This document shows positions 15,512-22,488 of a stretch of DNA of 64,000 nucleotides, piece by piece (the stretch's first letter is position 1; each line of letters begins with the position of its first letter). A program made the translations under genes and the position numbers. The notes under the pieces were generated by a model. It had not been told where the DNA came from, searched no databases, and saw only the letters and a list, made by a program, of their open reading frames with translations. The stretch is taken from assembly GCF_036346855.1 (NCBI RefSeq), contig NZ_CP107841.1:4964001-5028000 (forward strand), read 5' to 3'. The DNA comes from Streptomyces europaeiscabiei. Lineage in GTDB: Bacteria; Actinomycetota; Actinomycetes; Streptomycetales; Streptomycetaceae.

Positions 15512-15573
15512 CGAAAGGCCGGGCAGCAGCTCGGGGGTTCCAGCCCCCGGCGCGCGCACCGCCCGGCCCTTCG
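15512..15573 (+). promoter_or_regulatory. structured leader / attenuator-like stem-loop
   Basis: The 5' leader of the next operon can fold into an outer stem (15512-15524 with 15561-15573; 12 of 13 pairs) enclosing a strong inner hairpin CGGGGG-TTCCAG-CCCCCG (15532-15549). It sits between the putative promoter and the first gene, so it could be an attenuator, a protein-binding leader, or the end of a short RNA. Confidence 0.4.
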
Positions 15574-15604
15574 ACCGAGCATCCTGACCTAACCAGGAGT
15601 CGGC

Positions 15605-15976
15605 ATGACCGATCTTTCCCCGCGTCCCGAGGCGCGCGCAAGTTCCCCGTCCACCCCCACGCCCAACCCGGGCGACGCCCGCGACCTCCGCAACCTGCTG
15701 GAGGCCGTCCTCGAAGCCGTCACCCTCCCGCACGGCACCGCCGAGTACGCCCGCCGGCTGGAGTCGCGGGCCGACTGGGTGCGCGCCACCGTCAAGGGCG
15801 CCCTGGAGGAGGACCCGGCGGCCATCGGCTGGAACGCGGACTACCTCCGCGGCAGGCTCGCCGCCGAGGAGACCGAGGCCGCCGAGAGGGCCGCCCGCGC
15901 CTCCGTCGACCGTGCGTTCCCCACCGTCGCCGCCTTCCTCGCCGACGAGCACGCCGAGCGGGGTGAGGGCCAGTGA
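15605..15976 (+). CDS. hypothetical protein, first gene of the membrane/translocase operon
   Basis: 123 residues with a Pro/Ser-rich N-terminus and a helical body (DLRNLLEAVLEAVTLPHGTAEYARRLESRADWVRATVKGAL...). A CAGGAG site lies 6 bases before the ATG. It ends in a GTGA overlap with a 28-residue frame. Similar short proteins precede DUF2637 genes in actinomycete integrative elements, but I cannot assign a function. Confidence 0.6.
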   Translation: MTDLSPRPEARASSPSTPTPNPGDARDLRNLLEAVLEAVTLPHGTAEYARRLESRADWVRATVKGALEEDPAAIGWNADYLRGRLAAEETEAAERAARASVDRAFPTVAAFLADEHAERGEGQ

Positions 15977-16059
15977 ACGCCCTGACCGACGCCGAGCGCG
16001 CCGAACTGTCCCGCAAGGTCGCCGAGGCCAACAAGCGCTCCGAGAGCAGGCCCCGATGA
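15973..16059 (+). CDS. 28-residue micro-protein or translational coupler
   Basis: VNALTDAERAELSRKVAEANKRSESRPR from a GTG overlapping the previous stop. Its own stop overlaps the next start (ATGA at 16056). It may exist mainly to couple translation into the DUF2637-like gene. Reported because both overlaps are exact. Confidence 0.4.
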   Translation: MNALTDAERAELSRKVAEANKRSESRPR

Positions 16060-16934
16060 ACTGGGACCCGTCCCGCGCGCTCGCCATCGCGGCCGGCGTC
16101 GTCATCATCGCGCTCACGGCCGCCGCGTTCTGGCTGTCCTACGCCCACCTCGCCGAGGTCGCCCTCGCCAACGGCATGGAGGACAAGTGGATCCGGGCGT
16201 GGGCGTGGCCCGCGACTCTCGACCTGTTCATCGTCGCCGGGGAGCTGCTCATGCTGCGGGCCGCACTCGCTGGCGAGGTCGACCTGTGGGCCATCGGCCT
16301 CACGGTCGTCGGCTCCGGCTCGTCGATCGCCCTGAACGTTGCCGGTGTCGGCACCGCGGCCGGGACGCTCGACTATGTGGTCGCCGCGGTGCCGCCCACG
16401 GCCGCGCTGCTCGCGTTCGGCGCGCTCATGCGGCAGATCCACCAGGCCCTCGCCGGGAGGGCCGAGGCGCCCGGCCCGGTTCCCGAGGTGACCGCCGAGG
16501 TGACCGTGGAGCGCGTCGAGGATGACCAGCCGCGCGCCCTCCCGGAGCTGCCCAAGGTCGTGCCCGCCGGGGCCCGGCTGCTGCCGATCGTGGCACGGCC
16601 GGAGCCGGAGGTGGTCACCGACCCGTACGAGGAGTGGTCACCCAACCTCGACGACGAGGACCATGCGGACGACCACAACCGGGTCGACAAGGTGACCACC
16701 TCGGTGGGCGCCGACACCCCCCGCCAGGTGGTCACCGAGGTCGTCACCCTCACCCCGGCTGAACTGCGGCGCAGGGCCACCAGGCTCAACCGGGAGGTGG
16801 TCACCTCGACGAACCGGCCGGTGACCATCGAGCGGCTCCGCGAGGAGTTCGGCCTCAGCCGCCGCGACGCGACCGAGCTGCGGCGCGAAGTGGTCGGCAC
16901 CGTGGCACTCGTCCCTGGGGAGTCCCCCTCATGA
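16056..16934 (+). CDS. DUF2637-like multi-spanning membrane protein
   Basis: 292 residues. Four hydrophobic helices occupy about residues 8-35, 48-68, 72-95 and 105-128 (ALAIAAGVVIIALTAAAFWLSYAHLAE; WAWPATLDLFIVAGELLML; WAIGLTVVGSGSSIALNVAG; YVVAAVPPTAALLAFGALM). This pattern, with the WPATLDL motif, is that of DUF2637 proteins found in actinomycete plasmids and AICEs beside traB/ftsK genes. The soluble C-terminal half is acidic and ends in a helix-turn-helix-like segment (RLREEFGLSRRDATELRREVVG). It is coupled to the next membrane gene (ATGA) and lies 1.3 kb before the FtsK/TraB-like translocase. A role in DNA transfer or spreading is inferred. Confidence 0.7.
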   Translation: MNWDPSRALAIAAGVVIIALTAAAFWLSYAHLAEVALANGMEDKWIRAWAWPATLDLFIVAGELLMLRAALAGEVDLWAIGLTVVGSGSSIALNVAGVGTAAGTLDYVVAAVPPTAALLAFGALMRQIHQALAGRAEAPGPVPEVTAEVTVERVEDDQPRALPELPKVVPAGARLLPIVARPEPEVVTDPYEEWSPNLDDEDHADDHNRVDKVTTSVGADTPRQVVTEVVTLTPAELRRRATRLNREVVTSTNRPVTIERLREEFGLSRRDATELRREVVGTVALVPGESPS

Positions 16935-17254
16935 GCGACGCCCTGGAGAAGGCCGAGCACGCGGTCCGTGCCGCCGAGACCGACACCGCCGCCGTACAGC
17001 TGGCCATGGCCGCGATGGAGTTGGCGAAGCTGGCCACCCAGCAGCAGGCCCAGGCGCCGGCGCAGCAGTGCCAGCACGACCACGGCAAGGCCCGTCGCAG
17101 CACGGGTGAGTGGATCGGCATCGCCTGCGCGGTGTGCGTCGGCAGCGTCGGCCTGGCGTTCGCGTCGCTCGCGCTGGCCATCCTCGGCGGCGTCGCCGCG
17201 ATCGTCGTCCTCGTCCTGCGGGACATGTGGCAGAGCAGCCAGAAGGGGAACTGA
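16931..17254 (+). CDS. small Spd-like membrane protein
   Basis: 107 residues: an amphipathic Ala-rich helix (1-45), a Gln/His segment (QQQAQAPAQQCQHDHG), then a long hydrophobic region at about 60-95 that could form one or two spans (WIGIACAVCVGSVGLAFASLALAILGGVAAIVVLVL), ending in a basic tail. Size and topology resemble the spread (Spd) proteins that act with TraB in Streptomyces plasmids, but sequence alone cannot confirm homology. It overlaps the DUF2637-like gene by 4 bases. Confidence 0.55.
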   Translation: MSDALEKAEHAVRAAETDTAAVQLAMAAMELAKLATQQQAQAPAQQCQHDHGKARRSTGEWIGIACAVCVGSVGLAFASLALAILGGVAAIVVLVLRDMWQSSQKGN

Positions 17255-17256
17255 CC

Positions 17257-17643
17257 ATGGAGACCACAACCGTAGAGGTCATCTCCTTCGGCTACCTGCA
17301 CGACGCCCCGCCCGCCGCACACCTGACCATCGACCTGCAGCACCACTTCCGGGACCCACACGTCTCCCCGGAACTGCAGTACATGACCGCAGACGACGAG
17401 CCGGTCCGGGTCGCCGTCCGGGCCACTCCCGGCATCCGGCAGCTGGTGGACGCCGTCGCTCTCGCGGTCGCCGCGTTCGTTGCTGGCCCGTCCGCCGGAA
17501 TCGTCACCGTCGCCTCGGGATGCGCGGGCGGCCGGCACCGTGCCCCGACGTTCGCACGGGACCTCGCTGCCCGGCTGGCCGAGGACGGTCACACCGTCAC
17601 CGTCCACCACCGCGACCTCGGCAAGCCCGTCGTGCAGCGCTGA
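17257..17643 (+). CDS. stand-alone RapZ C-terminal-like domain
   Basis: 128 residues matching only the C-terminal RNA-binding half of RapZ (RNase adapter protein): ISFGYLHDAPPAAHLTIDLQ near the N-terminus, RDPHVSPEL, a GIRQLVDAV helix, and the signature VASGCAGGRHRAPTFARDLA followed by VTVHHRDLGK. In bacterial RapZ the corresponding IGCTGGRHRSV segment lines an anion pocket that binds small RNA or metabolite, and an N-terminal P-loop ATPase domain precedes it; that domain is absent here. It starts 3 bases after the membrane gene, hence in the same operon. Possible roles are RNA binding, sensing of a sugar-phosphate, or interference with host RapZ; all are inference. Confidence 0.75.
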   Translation: METTTVEVISFGYLHDAPPAAHLTIDLQHHFRDPHVSPELQYMTADDEPVRVAVRATPGIRQLVDAVALAVAAFVAGPSAGIVTVASGCAGGRHRAPTFARDLAARLAEDGHTVTVHHRDLGKPVVQR

Positions 17644-17664
17644 CCTGCCCTTCCGTCCTCCGGT

Positions 17665-17692
17665 CATCGCTTCGGCATCTCCCGAAGCGATG
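17665..17692 (+). terminator. hairpin after RapZ-like gene
   Basis: CATCGCTTCGG / CCGAAGCGATG, 11-base perfect arms with a 6-base loop, 21 bases after the stop. Confidence 0.55.
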
Positions 17693-17743
17693 CCGGGGGT
17701 GCGGTGGGGCCGGACAGCCCGGCCCGCAACCGAGAGGAACCCC

Positions 17744-17932
17744 ATGTCCAGCTGGAAGACGTTCGTCGACGCCACCGACAAGGACGGCCGCACCGGCACC
17801 GTCGAGGCCCCCGTCTGCGCGGACACCGAGAACGCCGCCGCCGTCGCCGCGATCGAGGGCGCCAAGGCCTCCGGCTACACGCCGGTCGACGGCCGCGTCT
17901 ACATGGAGCCCACCGACACCTGCCAGCACTGA
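17744..17932 (+). CDS. 62-residue hypothetical protein
   Basis: MSSWKTFVDATDKDGRTGTV...YMEPTDTCQH. GAGAGGA lies 8 bases before the ATG. It looks like a small two-stranded/one-helix protein (SWKTFVDATDK; AAAVAAIEGAKASGYTPVDGRVYM). No known function. Confidence 0.55.
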   Translation: MSSWKTFVDATDKDGRTGTVEAPVCADTENAAAVAAIEGAKASGYTPVDGRVYMEPTDTCQH

Positions 17933-17950
17933 CCAGAAGGGAGCCCACCC

Positions 17951-18124
17951 ATGGCTGACGGCCCCAAGTTCAGCGACTTCACTACCGGCGAGAAGCTCCG
18001 CATCGCCGCTCTGACCGCCCGCGCCGCGAAGCGCGGCCTGGCCGGTGACGGCGTCGACATCAGCGACCTGACCAGGCGTATCGAGCGGATCGAGAAGCAG
18101 GCGCTCAGCCGCAAGAAGAAGTAG
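17951..18124 (+). CDS. 57-residue basic hypothetical protein
   Basis: MADGPKFSDFTTGEKLRIAALTARAAKRGLAG...LSRKKK, helical and Lys/Arg-rich at the C-terminus. AGAAGGGAG precedes the ATG. It may bind nucleic acid, or regulate the translocase gene that follows; no motif proves this. Confidence 0.5.
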   Translation: MADGPKFSDFTTGEKLRIAALTARAAKRGLAGDGVDISDLTRRIERIEKQALSRKKK

Positions 18125-18130
18125 CCACGC

Positions 18131-18173
18131 CCCGGGGACGGCGTCCAACCGCCAAGCCGTCGTCGTCCCCGGG
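18131..18173 (+). terminator. hairpin between small gene and translocase gene
   Basis: CCCGGGGAC / GTCCCCGGG arms with further partial pairing inside, 6 bases after the stop. Confidence 0.45.
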
Positions 18174-18208
18174 CCCCTTGCCCTCCGCAGAGAGAAGGAA
18201 TGACCAGC

Positions 18209-20338
18209 ATGACCGACACCATCCCCGAGCGGGTCAACGGGCACGCCGACCCGCAGGTCTCGCTCCTCAAGTTCGCCCCCGAGCCCCAGCCCGCCCCGGC
18301 GCCCGAGACGGCCGTCGAGGACAAGCCACGCGCCCGCCGCCGCGTCCGTATCGACTCCCTGCGCCGCGTCGTCGTCGAGGCCCGCGAGCACGGCACGTAC
18401 CGGGCCGTCGTACGACACGGCTCCTACCTGTACGGCGGCACCCGCATCCTCACCCGCCGCGCCTGGGACTCCCGCACCACCGCCCGCCACGAGCGCATGA
18501 TGCGGGCTGCCGAAGCCGCAGGTCAGGAAGACGTCGCCCGCGACTGGGAGCAGCGCGCCTACATCTTCCGGCAGTCCCGCCACCGCCGCCGCATGGAACT
18601 CCTGCAGCTGGCCATCAACGCCCCCAAGGCCATCGCGATGGGCGCCGCCGCCGGAACCGGCGCCCTGCTGATGCTCGGCGTACTGATCGCCCTGGGCACC
18701 AAAGACACCAGCGACATCTACACCCCCATCGCGGCCGTGGTCGAGTTCGTCGCCTGGGTCGCGTTCATCGCCGGAGTCGTCTGGGATCCGCTGCTCGTCT
18801 GCCTGCCGTGGCTCGCCCTCGCCGGAGTGTGGGCCGTCGGCCGGCACCGGCAGACCGCCCCGGCCTGGGCGCTGCCCGGCGACCCCGAGCAGCGCGACGT
18901 CGTCCCCGACGAGGGCGCCATCATCCGCGCGCTCGGCAACCTCGGCATCGCCCCGCTCAACAAGGCCATCAAAGAGGGCTGGCAGCCGCGCTGGGTACAG
19001 CCGACCACCCGGTCCGGGAACGGCTGGCACACCCAGCTGCAGCTTCCCCTCGGCGTCACCGTCGAGATGATCGCCGCGAAGAAGAACGTCCTGGCCCACA
19101 ACCTGCTCAGGAAGCCCGTGGAGACGTGGCCGACCGAGCCGCCGAAGCAGCCCGGTGTCCTCGACCTGTGGGTGGCCGACCAGGGCTCACTGTCCGGTGC
19201 CGTGCCGCCGTGGCCGCTGCTCACCGAGGGCGTCACCGATTACTTCAAGGGCGTGCCCGTCGCCGTCTCCCAGCGCGGTGAGCCCATCATCGGCAAGCTC
19301 ATGGCCGCGAACTACATGGTCGGCGGCATCATGGGCTCGGGTAAATCGTCGCTGGTCATCGCTCTGCTCCTCGGTGCGATCCTCGACCCGCTCGTCATCG
19401 TCGAGGCGTACGTCATGGCCTACAACACCGACTACGACCCGCTGAAGCCCCGCCTGCGGACCCTGGTCAAGGGCGACGACGACGAGGACATCGAGGCCGC
19501 GCTCAAAGCCCTGCGGAGCCTCCGCGACGAGGTGACGATGCGGGGCAAGCTGCTGGAGGAGCTGGGCGACGGCGCCACGAAGGTGACGCGCGAACTGGCC
19601 CTGAAGGACGCGCGGATGCGGCCCAAGGTCGTCGTCTTCGACGAGTGCCACGAGCTGTTCATGCACAAGGAGTACGGCAAAGAGGCCGCTGAGCTGGCCA
19701 TCAAGGTGATGAAGAAGGCGAGGAAGACCGCCATCACCCTCGTCTGGGTCACCGTCTCCCCGACCGCCGACAGCCTCCCGCGTGACGTCACCCGCAACAC
19801 CTCGCACCGAGTCGCGTTCGCCGTCGGCGACCACGTCGCGAACGACGGGCTGCTCGGCTCCGGCCGGCACAAGGCCGGCATCACCGCCACCACGCTCATC
19901 CCCGGCGAGGACGTCGGCACGGCCGTGACCGTGGGGTTCAGCGGCAAGCCCTTCGAGGTGGTGCGCGCCCACTACGTCGCCCGCGACCCCGACAAGGGCA
20001 TCGACGAGGTCACCCCGGTCGTCGAGCGCGCGATGGGCCTGCACGAGGGCACCGCGGCCCCGGAGACGCCCGCCTACGCCCCGGCCGACCACCTCGCCGA
20101 CATCCTCACCGTCCTCGGCCACGAGACGAAGCTGCGCACTCAGGACGTCCTCCACCGGCTCGTCGACCTCAACGCGGGCGAGTACGACGGCTGGTCCTTC
20201 CGCGACCTGAAGCGCGTCCTGGACGACGCCGGGCACGGCGAGTACAAGACCGGCGGCGTCATGCACGTCAGCCGACAGCGCATCGCCGACGCCATCGCCG
20301 ACCGCGAGGACGACGCCGAGGACGACCTCGACGAGTAG
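18209..20338 (+). CDS. FtsK/TraB-like DNA translocase
   Basis: About 709 residues. After a Pro/Ala-rich N-terminus come basic and hydrophobic segments, with membrane spans at about 140-160 (MGAAAGTGALLMLGVLIAL) and 170-210 (AAVVEFVAWVAFIAGVVW, LVCLPWLALAGVWAVG). The FtsK/SpoIIIE-type motor follows: Walker A IMGSGKSS near 375, Walker B VVVFDECHEL near 476, and an arginine-finger region RNTSHRVAF. The C-terminal ~90 residues (ILTVLGHE ... DVLHRLVDL) resemble a winged helix such as the FtsK gamma/TraB DNA-reading domain. TraB hexamers pump double-stranded plasmid DNA between mycelia. Start taken at 18209, nine bases after GAAGGA; the ATG at 18200 abuts the ribosome site. Six 8-bp repeats follow the stop. 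Confidence 0.8.
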   Translation: MTDTIPERVNGHADPQVSLLKFAPEPQPAPAPETAVEDKPRARRRVRIDSLRRVVVEAREHGTYRAVVRHGSYLYGGTRILTRRAWDSRTTARHERMMRAAEAAGQEDVARDWEQRAYIFRQSRHRRRMELLQLAINAPKAIAMGAAAGTGALLMLGVLIALGTKDTSDIYTPIAAVVEFVAWVAFIAGVVWDPLLVCLPWLALAGVWAVGRHRQTAPAWALPGDPEQRDVVPDEGAIIRALGNLGIAPLNKAIKEGWQPRWVQPTTRSGNGWHTQLQLPLGVTVEMIAAKKNVLAHNLLRKPVETWPTEPPKQPGVLDLWVADQGSLSGAVPPWPLLTEGVTDYFKGVPVAVSQRGEPIIGKLMAANYMVGGIMGSGKSSLVIALLLGAILDPLVIVEAYVMAYNTDYDPLKPRLRTLVKGDDDEDIEAALKALRSLRDEVTMRGKLLEELGDGATKVTRELALKDARMRPKVVVFDECHELFMHKEYGKEAAELAIKVMKKARKTAITLVWVTVSPTADSLPRDVTRNTSHRVAFAVGDHVANDGLLGSGRHKAGITATTLIPGEDVGTAVTVGFSGKPFEVVRAHYVARDPDKGIDEVTPVVERAMGLHEGTAAPETPAYAPADHLADILTVLGHETKLRTQDVLHRLVDLNAGEYDGWSFRDLKRVLDDAGHGEYKTGGVMHVSRQRIADAIADREDDAEDDLDE

Positions 20339-20500
20339 GGAGGCGCCCGGATCCCGGGGAGTTCTCCCCACCGGCCTCCCTGCCCTGCCTCCCTGTACAT
20401 GACCTGCGGAAATGGCCAGTCAGGGAGGCAAGGGAGGCGCCATCCACGGGGCCCCAAGGCCCGGGAAACAGGGCTGCATCGTCCCCTTCGCCGCCTCCCT
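20337..20500. repeat. clt-like cluster of six 8-bp repeats
   Basis: Exact copies of GCCTCCCT or its complement AGGGAGGC at 20337 (complement, overlapping the translocase stop), 20374, 20387, 20422 (complement), 20431 (complement) and 20493. The pair 20374/20387 faces the pair 20422/20431, so the block is a large inverted repeat around 20400, where a CCGCAGGTCA element (complement) sits. Streptomyces TraB proteins bind clusters of 8-bp repeats (TRS) in a clt locus next to traB. The alternative is operator sites for the HTH protein encoded just downstream. Confidence 0.55.
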
Positions 20501-20519
20501 CCCCGGGCATCATGGAGGC

Positions 20520-20732
20520 ATGGAGTCGCAGATCATCCGGCCCGGTCACCTCACCGCCCACCAGACCGCGCAGCAGCTCGGCATCTCCCTCGGCGGCGTC
20601 CGCCAGCTCGTCCGCCGAGGCCGACTGACCCGCTCCGGCGGCACCGTCGGACAGCCCTGGTACGCCGTCGAGGACGTCACCGCCCTCGTCCTCAAACGGC
20701 GCGCCAAACAGCCTCTGATCAAGTCCGCTTGA
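20520..20732 (+). CDS. small HTH DNA-binding protein
   Basis: 70 residues, MESQIIRPGHLTAHQTAQQLGISLGGVRQLVRRGRLTRSGG...: a MerR/excisionase-type helix-turn-helix (TAHQTAQQLGISLGGVRQLV) with a wing (GTVGQPWYAVEDV) and basic tail. GGAGG lies only 1 base before this ATG, so the real start may be further upstream in frame (20412) or translation may be leaderless. Directly after the 8-bp repeat cluster; it could bind those repeats to autoregulate. Confidence 0.6.
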   Translation: MESQIIRPGHLTAHQTAQQLGISLGGVRQLVRRGRLTRSGGTVGQPWYAVEDVTALVLKRRAKQPLIKSA

Positions 20733-20798
20733 CCGCAGGTCAACCGGCTGTCACGCTTTCCGCGTACAGCTGTGCCCCCACACGGGCACCACACCACT

Positions 20799-20843
20799 CA
20801 CGACGAGCCCCCAGGTGACCTGAACCCTGGGGGCTTCGTCGTG
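20799..20843 (+). terminator. strong terminator after early region
   Basis: Arms CACGACGAGCCCCCAGG and CCTGGGGGCTTCGTCGTG (17 pairs with one bulged T), 10-base loop. It closes the early transcription region. Confidence 0.75.
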
Positions 20844-20915
20844 CCCGGCGACGGCGCGGAAGGGTGCGGGCGTGGGGCCGCCCGACCGCGCCGTCGCCCA
20901 CCCAACGGAGGCGCC

Positions 20916-21143
20916 ATGCCCGGTCACTCCTCGGCGCCCCGGAGCGCCGCCGAAGCCGCCCACCTGATCGCCCGGCAGGGCCGACACGTCCACCTCGTCT
21001 CCGACGGACACAGCACCTGCCTGAAGGGCACGTGCGCAGCCCCGCCGCTCGACCTCCCCGACACCGTCCGCGAGCGAGCCCACCTGACCCGCCTCACCCT
21101 CGCCGTCGAAGCCCGGCAGCGCGGTGTCACAGGACGGATATAA
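20916..21143 (+). CDS. 75-residue hypothetical protein
   Basis: MPGHSSAPRSAAEAAHLIARQGRHVHLVSDGHST... with CGGAGG 5 bases upstream of the ATG. It contains two Cys (STCLKGTC) and a helical end. Not recognised. Confidence 0.5.
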   Translation: MPGHSSAPRSAAEAAHLIARQGRHVHLVSDGHSTCLKGTCAAPPLDLPDTVRERAHLTRLTLAVEARQRGVTGRI

Positions 21144-21208
21144 CGCGCACGGACACCCCGGGACGACGGGATGATGCCCCCTTCAGTCACACCGTCCCAG
21201 GGGGGACC

Positions 21209-21697
21209 ATGCACGCCAGCAGAACCATCGCCGCCGTCACCGCCGCACTCGCGCTCACCCTCGTCGGCTGCACCGCCAGCAGCGGCGACGAGCCCGCAAA
21301 GGACAGCGGCGGCGGCAAGTCCCCGGCCCCCGAGGCCCGTCGACTCGACACGGCGCCGGACATCGCCGCCGCACTCAACGACGCCGGCCTCAACGCGTCC
21401 ACGCCCAAGGAGAGGACCGACGAGGGCTACGTCAGCAAAGTCGGCGGCACGTCCTACGGCCTCACGATCACCGACAAGGCCGGACAGGACGCGCTCGGCG
21501 AGAGCGGCATCAACCTCTTCCCGAACGCCGAGGCGCTGGCCGCATGGGTCCCGCTCTCCAAGAGCTTCGGCGGGGTAGCCGTCACCGGCGACACCTGGGC
21601 CGTCAGCCTGCCCACCAAGAGCAAGGAAGCCAGGGCCGACAGCCTGCTCCTCGCCCCGCAGATCGCCGAAGCCCTGGACGGCACCGTGCAGCGCTGA
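21209..21697 (+). CDS. phage-borne secreted lipoprotein
   Basis: 162 residues with a type II signal peptide: MHASRT basic start, hydrophobic core IAAVTAALALTLVG, lipobox LVGC with the acylated Cys near residue 22. A Ser/Gly-rich spacer follows, then a folded domain (TAPDIAAALNDAGLNASTPKE ... GLTITDKAGQDALGESGINLF ... DTWAVSLPTKSKEA). AGGGGGGA lies 5 bases before the ATG. A surface lipoprotein in a prophage, between the early region and the packaging genes, is a typical lysogenic-conversion or superinfection-exclusion gene, so it may be expressed in the lysogen. The target is unknown. Confidence 0.75.
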   Translation: MHASRTIAAVTAALALTLVGCTASSGDEPAKDSGGGKSPAPEARRLDTAPDIAAALNDAGLNASTPKERTDEGYVSKVGGTSYGLTITDKAGQDALGESGINLFPNAEALAAWVPLSKSFGGVAVTGDTWAVSLPTKSKEARADSLLLAPQIAEALDGTVQR

Positions 21698-21771
21698 CAC
21701 CCCTGGTGGAGGAGAGCGCGGCGCCCGGGTGACCTGACCTCCCGGGCGCCGCCGCATGAACGGAGACTGCC

Positions 21772-22062
21772 GTGGCTGACCGCGCCGAACTCACCTCGTA
21801 CCAGTACCGGCAGATCCGCGGTCGCATCCTCGCCGAGTCCGACGTGTGCATCGTCTGCGGCCACGGCGCAGCCGACGCCGTCGACCACATCCACCCCGTA
21901 AGCAAGGGCGGCGCCAAGCTCGACCCCGACAACCTCGCCCCCATCCACGGCAACGCCGGCTGCCCCGTCTGCCTCCGCAAGTGCAACAACGAGAAGGGCG
22001 ACAAGCCCCTCGCCGACGTCGTCCAACTCGTCACGTCGGTCGACTGGTTCGCCGGACCGTAG
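21772..22062 (+). CDS. HNH endonuclease
   Basis: 96 residues from a GTG. HNH/McrA-like core: CIVCG, then AVDHIHPVSKGGAKLDPDNLAPIHGNAG, CPVCLRKCNNEKGD. The first His pair is in DHIH, the central Asn in DNL, and the last residue of the triad in the N-x-x-KG segment, with four Cys forming a zinc site. HNH proteins next to terminase genes in HK97-type phages are required for cos cleavage/packaging. The gene lies two genes before the small terminase subunit, consistent with that role. Confidence 0.88.
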   Translation: MADRAELTSYQYRQIRGRILAESDVCIVCGHGAADAVDHIHPVSKGGAKLDPDNLAPIHGNAGCPVCLRKCNNEKGDKPLADVVQLVTSVDWFAGP

Positions 22063-22073
22063 AGGAGGACGCC

Positions 22074-22400
22074 ATGCACAAGGCCACGCTGACGCCCCGT
22101 CGCACGACAGCACACCCGCCACCGCCGCCTCCACCCGAGCCCTGGGCCCTCGACCACCACCTGACCGTCCTCAACCAGATCGAGTCACAACCCGGGCCAC
22201 CCGACGACGAAGGCGTTCGGTGGGTGGAGCGCCGCCTCACGGGCAAGGCCATCGCGGTCTGCCCCTGCGGCCTCAACACCGGGCTCGTCGACCGCAGCGA
22301 CCTGCCGAACCTGCAAGAGCTGGCAGCACGACACCCTCGAAGCACTGGAAACCCGCAGGTCAGCGAGGTGTCGAGCGCGGACCGCACGCCCGGTCTTTAG
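22074..22400 (+). CDS. hypothetical protein between HNH and terminase
   Basis: 108 residues; GAGGAGG lies 5 bases before the ATG. It has a Pro-rich stretch (HPPPPPPPEPW) at residues 14-24 and a CPCGLN motif near 63. Eleven bases after HNH, hence in the packaging operon. Function not recognised. Confidence 0.55.
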   Translation: MHKATLTPRRTTAHPPPPPPPEPWALDHHLTVLNQIESQPGPPDDEGVRWVERRLTGKAIAVCPCGLNTGLVDRSDLPNLQELAARHPRSTGNPQVSEVSSADRTPGL

Positions 22401-22488
22401 AAACGGACATTTCGCAACCCCGCGTCCCCCTGTTTTTTTTCTCCCCCCGGGCCAAATACGCACGGTTGATCTTGGAAGGGGGACGGCC
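22401..22488. other. non-coding segment before terminase, candidate cos region
   Basis: Eighty-eight bases with composition unlike the surroundings: an 8-T run flanked by C runs (about 22425-22450), then an A/T-richer CCAAATACGCACGG. In HNH-containing cos phages the cohesive-end site usually lies just before the small terminase gene. The actual nick sites cannot be seen. Confidence 0.35.
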
